Part shown: positions 5,043 to 10,612 of the stretch, piece after piece
How the letters are laid out: every line of letters begins with the position of its first letter
Position numbering within the stretch: the stretch's first letter is position 1
Source of the DNA: Planctomycetota bacterium
GTDB lineage: Bacteria > Planctomycetota > MHYJ01 > JACQXL01 > JAVHLO01
Assembly: GCA_031082105.1 (NCBI GenBank)
Contig: JAVHLO010000084.1
Span: 1-10,612, forward strand
Length of the DNA: 10,612 bases
Direction of reading: 5' to 3'
Position numbers and translations under genes: made by a program
The notes under the pieces: generated by a model
Told to the model about the DNA's origin: nothing
Databases searched by the model: none
What the model saw: only the letters and a program-made list of their open reading frames with translations

Positions 5043-7547
5043 ATGAAATGGTTTGCGATAGTCCTGTTCATGGTCGGTGTAGGCGCCCTTGCCTACTTCC
5101 TGCTGGAGTCGCCTGCGCCTCAGCAGGACGGCGTCGCCGGCAAACCCGCGATCCCGTCTCTGCCCGGCCGCGAGCCGACCGATCCTGCGGCCGGCCGACC
5201 GACCGGACCGCGCATGACAATCAAGGACTTCAGCTACCCCCGATACGACGGCGACGAGGTCCGTTGGGAGATAGCCGGCAAGGACGCGGACGTGCTCGGA
5301 GAAGACCGCGTAAAGCTCGCCGAGCCGCGGATTGTGTTCTATCCCAAACAGCGAGCCGAGAAACGGGAACTGGACCAGGTCTTCTTCTCCGCACGGCGGG
5401 GCGACGTTGAAAAGGAAAAAGACCTCGCGCTTCTCTACGGAGAAGTGGAGGTCACCACTTCCGACGGGAGCAAGCTTACCACGGACGAACTCCGCTCCAA
5501 CTTCGATGAGAAAAAGATACACACCGATAAAGCGGTCTCCATCTCCCGCTCCGGGATGCAGATCGACGGCAAGAGATTCGACGGCCACATCCAGTTCGAG
5601 GAATTCCAGATTCACGAGCAGGTTACCGTCCTCATCGAATCCGCCGGCAAACTCCAGATCGAGGCGCCAAACCGGTCGGACGGGGCGGCAAAGCGCGAAC
5701 CCGGCCTGGATTTCTTTTCGCTGGGCGTCACCTGCGACGGCCCGATGACAATGGAAAACCTGCGCGAGCCCGTCGGTCCCTCGAAGAGCTGGCGCGTGGT
5801 CTTCAGACAGAACGTGTTCATAAGCCGCGAGACCGTCGCCGGGGAGTCGCAACTCACCGCGGACGAAGTCGAAGCGATACTCAAGGAGATCCCGGCCGGA
5901 ACCGCCGACGGGGCACGGAGCACGGTCGTCATCGAAAGAATGCTCGCCGTCGGCAACGCACGGCTCGTAGACCCGCAGTTCACCGCGTCGTCGCAGCGCA
6001 TGCTGTTCTGCTCGACCAGCGACCAGGAGGAGGCCACCTTTTCCGGCCCGCAGCAGACGATCTCGTTCAGGTCTTCGCGTGTATTCAGTATCTTCGACCC
6101 GCACGCATCCTCGGGTGCCCGTCCCGGCTCGGAAAGCGCCGCCACAACGGCCGGTGGGGTCGTCGCCGCCGAGCCGACGGTGACGACCTGCACCGGCCCC
6201 GCGGTCGTCAAGAAGCAATTGACCGCCAGCGCCTCCCTGCCGCCGCAGGCGGTCGTCGCCACGTTCGCCGAGTCCGTCCGCGCGCGCAACGAGCGTATCG
6301 ACCTCATGTGCGACTCGCTGCTCGTCGAACTGCGACCTTCGCCCAAGGGAGGCGCAGCGCAGCCCCCGGATCGGGGCAACAAGCCCTCCGGTGAACAGGA
6401 TCGTCGCGAAGCCGGCCACGATAAGGGCGCCGAACGGCAAGGCGTGCCGTACGACATCTCGCTCAGCCGGGCCATTGGAAACGTACTCCTGGTCGAGGAC
6501 AAGCTCACCGCGAAGACGGGCGAACTCGTATGGACCCCGGCCACGGGCCGGGCGGACCTCTATTCCGAAAACCTCTCGGAAGTGCTCGACGAAAAGAACC
6601 GGGTTGTCGCGAGACGCATCAGGCTCCTCCGCAGCGACAACCTCGTCATCTGCCAGGACGAGGTCGACGCAAGATTCCTCGTGGAAAGGGGCAAGGGGAT
6701 CGAGGCGCTGTTCAAGACGACCGGCGATGCCGAGACGCCGCCGGACCCGGCGGTCCGGCCGATCGTGTCCGGCCCGGACGGCACCGCGCCCGGGCTCGTG
6801 GAGACCGAGTGGCGACTCAAGTCGAACGCGCTCCAGGTCAGGCTGCGCCCGGAAGACAACTCCTTCGAGGCGCTCGACGCGTCCGGCAACGTCTCCATCG
6901 ATTCCGACCGGATGCACGCGACCGGAACGAACTTCACCTACACCCACTCCAACGGCAAGGGGAAGCTCGTAGGCGCCCCGATGGCAACGGTCGCCAGCGG
7001 CGAGAATGTCGTCACCGCGGACGTCGTCGATTTCTCGTCCCGGAACAAGAAGATCATCCTGCGTGGAAAGAAGCGGCTGTCGCTCGCCTATGAGCTGCGC
7101 GACGAAGAAGGCTTTCCCACAGGCAAGATCGAGCGGATCGAAGCCGTCACCCTCGGCGATATCGTGGTCTTTCAGGAAGAGGGTCGCTTTGTGTTTTTTG
7201 ACCAGGCCGTCATTACCCGCCCGAACTCCTGGGTGCGCAGCGACCGGATGACCGTCTTCTACGATCCGAAGAAGGAGAATCGCCTTCAGCATATCTTCGC
7301 GAGCGGAAATGTGCTCGTAAGCGACGCGCAGGGGCTTGCGCGCGCCGACATGCTGGAATGGGATTTCGCGGCCGATCTGCTCATGGTCAGGGCGCAGCCG
7401 TATGCGTGCGTCGCACAGAAGGGAAAGCCAATGTACGGCGAGATCGTGACGATAGACCAGAACTGGACCCGCATCAAGTCGAGAAACCCGAAATGGGGAA
7501 AAGGACGCATATTGCTGCCGGACACGCCGAAGCCGCCGAAGAAGTGA
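5043..7547 (+). CDS. Fused LptC/LptA (OstA)-like LPS-transport protein
   Basis: An 834-residue protein anchored by one N-terminal membrane segment (about residues 3-21, MKWFAIVLFMVGVGALAYFL) with the rest in the periplasm. After a Pro-rich linker (22-57), residues 58-200 resemble LptC (motifs FSYPRYDGDEVRWEIAGKDA and LYGEVEVTTSDGSKLTTDEL). Further OstA/LptA-like beta segments follow. The clearest are near 470-545 (IGNVLLVEDKLTAKTGELVW), 605-680 (ASGNVSIDSDRMHATGTNFTY) and 747-805 (IFASGNVLVSDAQGLARADM). Residues 433-468 form a charged, probably disordered linker. The inferred role is a membrane-tethered beta-jellyroll bridge carrying lipopolysaccharide across the periplasm. E. coli LptC and LptA are separate proteins of roughly 190 residues each, so this is far longer. 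GGTGA seven bases before the ATG supports the start. The position after kdsC is where lptC normally lies. LptB does not follow. Exact domain boundaries are uncertain. Confidence 0.75.
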   Translation: MKWFAIVLFMVGVGALAYFLLESPAPQQDGVAGKPAIPSLPGREPTDPAAGRPTGPRMTIKDFSYPRYDGDEVRWEIAGKDADVLGEDRVKLAEPRIVFYPKQRAEKRELDQVFFSARRGDVEKEKDLALLYGEVEVTTSDGSKLTTDELRSNFDEKKIHTDKAVSISRSGMQIDGKRFDGHIQFEEFQIHEQVTVLIESAGKLQIEAPNRSDGAAKREPGLDFFSLGVTCDGPMTMENLREPVGPSKSWRVVFRQNVFISRETVAGESQLTADEVEAILKEIPAGTADGARSTVVIERMLAVGNARLVDPQFTASSQRMLFCSTSDQEEATFSGPQQTISFRSSRVFSIFDPHASSGARPGSESAATTAGGVVAAEPTVTTCTGPAVVKKQLTASASLPPQAVVATFAESVRARNERIDLMCDSLLVELRPSPKGGAAQPPDRGNKPSGEQDRREAGHDKGAERQGVPYDISLSRAIGNVLLVEDKLTAKTGELVWTPATGRADLYSENLSEVLDEKNRVVARRIRLLRSDNLVICQDEVDARFLVERGKGIEALFKTTGDAETPPDPAVRPIVSGPDGTAPGLVETEWRLKSNALQVRLRPEDNSFEALDASGNVSIDSDRMHATGTNFTYTHSNGKGKLVGAPMATVASGENVVTADVVDFSSRNKKIILRGKKRLSLAYELRDEEGFPTGKIERIEAVTLGDIVVFQEEGRFVFFDQAVITRPNSWVRSDRMTVFYDPKKENRLQHIFASGNVLVSDAQGLARADMLEWDFAADLLMVRAQPYACVAQKGKPMYGEIVTIDQNWTRIKSRNPKWGKGRILLPDTPKPPKK

Positions 7548-7588
7548 CTTGCCCGTGGACCTGCAGACCGACCAGGTATGACTGACTT

Positions 7589-8368
7589 ATGACAAGCAAG
7601 AACCCAGACAGGATGAAACGGACCGACCCGTTCAGGCTGGCGATGCGCCTGCGCGGACAGGGAAAAACCGCACAGGCGCTCCAGGTGCTCCAGAAGGAGT
7701 TTCTGTCCGGACGCCGGCCGCGGCTCGCGGTCGCGAACAACCTCGCCTGCCTGCTCGTCGAGCAGGGCAGGAGCGCGGAGGCGATTGCCGTCCTGAAAGA
7801 GGCGCTGGCCGCGCATCCGACCAACGCGATACTCCTGAACAACCTCGGGTACGCCCATCTGCAGAGCGGCAACAACGCGCGCGCCGGCCGGATCTTCCGC
7901 AAGGTCCTTTGCCGCAACCCGTACGACGTCGAGGCCCGGGTCAACCTCGGGCTCGCCTTCGCGCGACAGGAAAGACACGCGGCCGCCGTGAAGGAGTTCA
8001 GGCTGGCGCTTGCCACAAGTCCGGCGTCGTCTGAGGCACTGACAAATCTTGGCTCCTCTTTGAAAAGTCTCGGCAGGCATGAAGAGGCGATCGCGAAACT
8101 CCAGCTTGCCCTGCAACATGACCCCGGGAATCTTGAGGCGCGCAACAATCTTGCGTGCGTGCTGCAGCTCGTGGGCCGGACTGAGGAGGCTCGCAGGGAG
8201 CTCAGTCTCGTCTTCGCCGCGCAACCGGACGACGAATTGACGCTGTACAACCTCGCAGTGCTGGAGATCGCCTGCGGGTCCCGGCCGAAGGCGAAGGAAC
8301 TCGTGAAACGCTACTTGAAGATCCAGCCCCGCGGCCGGTTTGCGGAGGAGTTGAGATCGTGGCGATGA
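7589..8368 (+). CDS. Tetratricopeptide-repeat protein
   Basis: A 259-residue protein made almost wholly of TPR units. Asn-Leu pairs recur at exactly 34-residue spacing (51, 85, 119, 153, 187, 221), each followed by a Gly turn and a P-x-N/D close. That gives six clear repeats plus a degenerate one from about residue 14. No signal peptide or membrane segment is visible, so it is probably a cytoplasmic scaffold for protein-protein contacts; the partner is unknown. AGG at 7574-7576 lies 12 bases before ATG 7589; ATG 7613 is a possible alternative start. A four-codon frame (7578-7592) overlaps the start, which may only be chance. It begins 41 bases after the Lpt-like gene and its end overlaps the next gene by ten bases, so transcription through the cluster is likely. 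Confidence 0.85.
   Translation: MTSKNPDRMKRTDPFRLAMRLRGQGKTAQALQVLQKEFLSGRRPRLAVANNLACLLVEQGRSAEAIAVLKEALAAHPTNAILLNNLGYAHLQSGNNARAGRIFRKVLCRNPYDVEARVNLGLAFARQERHAAAVKEFRLALATSPASSEALTNLGSSLKSLGRHEEAIAKLQLALQHDPGNLEARNNLACVLQLVGRTEEARRELSLVFAAQPDDELTLYNLAVLEIACGSRPKAKELVKRYLKIQPRGRFAEELRSWR
8344..8350 (+). promoter_or_regulatory. Strong ribosome binding site inside the TPR gene
   Basis: GGAGGAG stands 8 bases before GTG 8359 and 14 before ATG 8365. The spacing favours the GTG as start of the synthase-like protein, while ATG 8365 would give an ATGA overlap with the TPR stop. Either way the genes are translationally coupled. Confidence 0.6.
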
Positions 8369-9768
8369 TCGGAATCAGATCCTACGGAACGTACGTACCC
8401 CGGTGGCGGATCGGGCGCAATACAATAGCCGAGGCCTGGGGGCTGGGCGGCCCCGGCAACGCGCCCGTTTCCGGCGAGCGGTCGTTCACCTGGTTTGACG
8501 AGGACGCGGTGACGATGGCCGTCGAGGCGTGTCTCGATTGCATGGCCGATCTGTCGGTCGCGCCGCCTGACGGCGTGCTCTTCGCTTCATCCACCCTGCC
8601 GACCCTCGGAAGCTCCGCGGCGGCGCTTGTCACCGAAAGCGTGGGGCTCGCGAGTGGTTCCAAGGTGCTCGATCTCGTTTCGCTTGGCGCCGGGACCTCC
8701 GCTCTGCTGGCCGCCGCCGATTCGATCAAGTCCAACTCGATCTCCTCCGCGTTGATCGTCGCCTCGGACTCCCCCGCTCCCCCGCCCGGCTCACGCGAGG
8801 AGCTCCTGGCGGGCGACGCCGCAGCCGCGTTCCTGTTCACCGAACAGGGTTGCATCGCAAACCTGCTCGGGTCGTTCTCGCTCACCAGGAGCCAGCGCTA
8901 CGGACGTCAGCCCGATGCGGCGCAGGTGGTCCACGACCTCACCGACGCGATCAACGGGCTCTTGAAAAGATACAACCTCACTTCGAAAAACTTCACCCGT
9001 GTGGCGATCAGCGTGCCCGACCGCGCGGTGGGCAACGCCGTGGCGCGCAAGATCGGAATACCCGGCGACGGATCGCCCGAGGACCAGGTCGCCGCCATGG
9101 TCGGATACTCTGGAGCGTCACACCCGTTCCTCATGCTGGCGGGGGCGCTGGAGGAGTCGAAGCCGGGCGACACGATCCTCCTGGCCGGCTTCGGCGACGG
9201 CGCGGACGCGCTGATCTTCGAGGCGACCCGCGGAATCACCGAGTTCCAGAAGCGCGCGCGGCTTGCGCGTTCGATGGACGCAAAGAGGCGGATCGACGCA
9301 TACGGCTTTTTTCTGGCCGCAAAGGGGCGCGTCCAGGCGGCCATGCCGTTCATGCCGAGCGCCGCGCGCGCAGTGCGGGGACCGGTCTGGCCGCACCTTT
9401 CGCTGGCCGGCGCAACCTGCCCCGGCTGCGGGACGATCGCGGAACCGGAGGCGGCCGGCTGCGCCGCTTGCCGCGATGCGAAGCTCGTCAGGACCGTGAT
9501 CCCGCGCACTGGGACCGTCGCGGAGAACGCAAAGAGCGTGACGCCGCGCACGCCATGGTCGGAAAGCTTCTCGCTGCCCGTCGCGTTCGCCGGAGGATTG
9601 AAGTTGTCGTTCCCGCTCACCGATGCCCACGGCGCCGCGGTAAAGCCCGGCGACGAGATGGAGCTCGTCTTCCGGTCCGGGCGGGCCGGCGATTCGACAC
9701 AGTATTGCTGGAAGTGCGCGCCGAAGCGGACGCCGGACGCCACTCAATTGGTTCTGAAAGCGCGATGA
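8359..9768 (+). CDS. HMG-CoA-synthase-like protein fused to zinc ribbon/OB-fold
   Basis: A 469-residue protein. Residues 1-300 resemble the thiolase-fold HMG-CoA synthase/KAS III group: IGIRSYGTYVPRWRI, FDEDAVTMAVEACLD, and GYSGASHPFLMLAGALEESKPGD followed by GFGDGADALIFE. Residues 345-375 carry a rubredoxin-like zinc ribbon (C354, C357, C368, C371). An OB-fold follows to about 447, together the DUF35 module that in archaea is a separate subunit bridging thiolase and synthase. A further CxxC (C450, C453) ends it. By eye alignment the catalytic residues are missing. The nucleophile region reads LVSLGAGT without Cys, the FHVP-type His position is Ser (ISVP, S218), and the general-acid Glu region is ASST. 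An acyl-CoA-binding or scaffolding role is therefore as likely as catalysis. GTG 8359 is favoured by GGAGGAG; ATG 8365 is the alternative. It overlaps ruvA by ATGA. Confidence 0.78.
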   Translation: MAMIGIRSYGTYVPRWRIGRNTIAEAWGLGGPGNAPVSGERSFTWFDEDAVTMAVEACLDCMADLSVAPPDGVLFASSTLPTLGSSAAALVTESVGLASGSKVLDLVSLGAGTSALLAAADSIKSNSISSALIVASDSPAPPPGSREELLAGDAAAAFLFTEQGCIANLLGSFSLTRSQRYGRQPDAAQVVHDLTDAINGLLKRYNLTSKNFTRVAISVPDRAVGNAVARKIGIPGDGSPEDQVAAMVGYSGASHPFLMLAGALEESKPGDTILLAGFGDGADALIFEATRGITEFQKRARLARSMDAKRRIDAYGFFLAAKGRVQAAMPFMPSAARAVRGPVWPHLSLAGATCPGCGTIAEPEAAGCAACRDAKLVRTVIPRTGTVAENAKSVTPRTPWSESFSLPVAFAGGLKLSFPLTDAHGAAVKPGDEMELVFRSGRAGDSTQYCWKCAPKRTPDATQLVLKAR

Positions 9769-10370
9769 TCGAATCCGTCAGCGGCAGACTGGCCCAGTGC
9801 GGGCCGACCTATGCGGTCGTCGAAACCGGGGGAATCGGACTCCGGTTGACGATACCGTTCTCGACGTACGAGCGCATCCACGGCAAGGAGAACGTAACGC
9901 TCCTCGCCCACCTGCATGTCCAGCAGGACCTCATGCGCCTCTACGGGTTCGCAACGCCGGAAGAGAGAAACGCCTTTGTCCTGCTGATCGGAGTGTCGCA
10001 GATCGGGCCCGCGATGGCCATCCGCATACTCTCCGGGACGGGCGTCGCGGAATTGAAACAGGCGATCGTCGAGGAGAACCTGCGTTTTCTCGAGAAAATA
10101 AAAGGCGTCGGCCACAAAACCGCTCAGCGGCTTGTAGTGGAGCTCAAAGAGGGCATTGCCAGGCTGACGCTCTCCGCGGATACGCCCGAACGGCTGCAGC
10201 AGCGAACGCTCAACGCGGATGTCGTGGAGGCGCTCGTGTCGCTCGGCGACCGGAAGAGCGAGGCGGAGGCCGCCGTGAGAGAGGCGCTCAAAGGGTTCCC
10301 GGCCGGCGGCGAGGCGGGCGAGCTGCTCCGCCGCGCGCTTCAATGCCGCGGCGCGGCACACAGGGGCTAG
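9765..10370 (+). CDS. ruvA: Holliday junction branch migration protein RuvA
   Basis: A 201-residue protein close in length to E. coli RuvA (203). It binds four-way DNA junctions as a tetramer and loads the RuvB motor during recombinational repair. The N-terminal OB-fold spans about residues 1-62 (MIESVSGRLA, GGIGLRLTIP, HLHVQQDLMRLYGF). Two helix-hairpin-helix units follow (GVSQIGPAMAIRIL, 76-89, and IKGVGHKTAQRLVVELK, 112-128). The C-terminal RuvB-contact domain lies at about 150-196 (DVVEALVSLGDRKSEAEAAV). In the acidic pin, the first residue is Gln (Q54) where E. coli has Glu55; D55 keeps the second. The ATG overlaps the upstream stop (ATGA), and there is little ribosome-binding sequence, so coupling is expected. 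The same frame is open far upstream to 8850, but that is antiphase reading of the synthase-like gene. No ruvB or ruvC lies in the window. Confidence 0.95.
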   Translation: MIESVSGRLAQCGPTYAVVETGGIGLRLTIPFSTYERIHGKENVTLLAHLHVQQDLMRLYGFATPEERNAFVLLIGVSQIGPAMAIRILSGTGVAELKQAIVEENLRFLEKIKGVGHKTAQRLVVELKEGIARLTLSADTPERLQQRTLNADVVEALVSLGDRKSEAEAAVREALKGFPAGGEAGELLRRALQCRGAAHRG

Positions 10371-10483
10371 TATCCTGCGTCCATGGGATCCGGAACGGAA
10401 TTCAGTATCCTGGCGCCCCTGTCCCCGAGCCACAGAATCACACGGAAATACACAGAAGGACGCGAACAAAGAGAAAGCGCGCG
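10369..10483. repeat. Short repeats after ruvA
   Basis: AGTATCCTG occurs twice as an exact direct repeat (10369-10377 and 10404-10412). Bases 10430-10458 read ACAGAATCACACGGAAATAC and on to ACAGAAGG, a pattern reminiscent of CACAGA/CACGGA intergenic repeats in environmental genomes. The gap separates the convergent ends of ruvA and the partial minus-strand gene. No terminator hairpin is evident. Confidence 0.35.
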
Positions 10484-10612
10484 TCAAGAGACCCGGTTGA
10501 CGATCGTCTTGCGCTTCTTGAATCTCTTGCTTTCGCTGCGTGCCGGAATCCGATAAAAGTTTGCTTTTTTGACGAGCTTCTCCAGGAGACGATAGCCGCT
10601 GAAACCGCCGAA
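10484..10612 (-). CDS. C-terminal end of an unidentified protein (partial)
   Basis: Read on the minus strand from the window edge, an open frame of 42 codons ends in TGA at 10486-10484. The peptide runs FGGFSGYRLLEKLVKKANFY and then IPARSESKRFKKRKTIVNRVS. It has a plausible amphipathic helix and a strongly basic tail, with sensible codon use. I do not recognise a family. It could be the end of a real gene convergent with ruvA; a chance open frame cannot be excluded from 42 codons. Confidence 0.42.
   Translation of the reverse strand, partial: FGGFSGYRLLEKLVKKANFYRIPARSESKRFKKRKTIVNRVS

Noticed and set aside
4833..7292. An 819-codon open frame on the minus strand opposite the Lpt-like gene
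   Set aside because: Its residues are an antisense reading of a high-GC coding sequence, and it shows no family motifs. The plus-strand protein has a membrane anchor and recognisable LptC/OstA segments.
7578..7592. Four-codon upstream reading frame (MTDL) overlapping the TPR start
   Set aside because: Stop-start overlap could allow reinitiation, but such tiny frames are common by chance and nothing else supports regulation.
8850..9764. N-terminal extension of the ruvA frame by about 300 codons
   Set aside because: RuvA begins at ATG 9765 with its standard MIESVSGRL N-terminus; the upstream part is a frame-shifted reading of the synthase-like gene.
10381..10403. Adjacent NcoI, BamHI and EcoRI recognition sequences resembling a cloning polylinker
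   Set aside because: The sites are CCATGG overlapping GGATCC, then six unrelated bases before GAATTC. Surrounding sequence is continuous with the genome and holds no vector sequence. Probably chance or part of the local repeat, although contamination at an assembly junction could be checked by read mapping.

Overview
The window is high-GC bacterial chromosome from a diderm (Gram-negative-type) organism. It carries two successive Kdo-biosynthesis genes, a lipopolysaccharide-transport protein and several lipoproteins. No rRNA or taxon-specific marker is present, so lineage cannot be fixed from the sequence. The dispersed palindromic intergenic repeats, the large unfamiliar lipoprotein and the oversized LptC/OstA-like protein recall uncultured environmental lineages (Planctomycetota-, Omnitrophota- or similar). 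That placement is an impression, not a result. There is no tRNA, CRISPR array, insertion sequence or phage gene.

Layout. Bases 1-358 hold no gene but several perfect palindromes. An Rrf2-family Fe-S-type regulator (359-802, +) follows. It converges on a 530-residue lipoprotein of unknown function (907-2499, -). A 59-residue lipoprotein (2795-2974, -) lies upstream of the large one and is preceded by a near-consensus sigma-70-type promoter. The region between it and the next gene is divergent: a second good promoter points right into kdsD (3367-4332), kdsC (4329-4907, overlapping by ATGA) and an 834-residue LptC/LptA-like protein (5043-7547). After 41 bases come a seven-repeat TPR protein (7589-8368), an HMG-CoA-synthase-like protein fused to a zinc ribbon/OB-fold DUF35-type module (8359-9768), and ruvA (9765-10370). 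These last three overlap end to end. The final 129 bases encode the C-terminus of an unidentified protein on the minus strand.

How the genes fit together. KdsD converts ribulose-5-phosphate to arabinose-5-phosphate. KdsC removes the phosphate from Kdo-8-phosphate. The LptC/OstA-like protein would form the periplasmic bridge that carries finished lipopolysaccharide to the outer membrane. These are the first three genes of a classical kdsD-kdsC-lptC-lptA-lptB cluster. Here the lptC and lptA positions are taken by one long protein, and lptB does not follow. The TPR, synthase-like and ruvA genes appear to be read in the same direction and are translationally coupled, but they share no obvious pathway.

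The most interesting points are these. The synthase-like protein lacks, by eye alignment, the catalytic Cys, His and Glu of HMG-CoA synthases. The LptC/LptA functions look merged into one long bridge. Hairpin-forming dispersed repeats sit in four intergenic regions, one of them inside the Kdo/Lpt cluster. No defence system, biosynthetic cluster or mobile system is evident.
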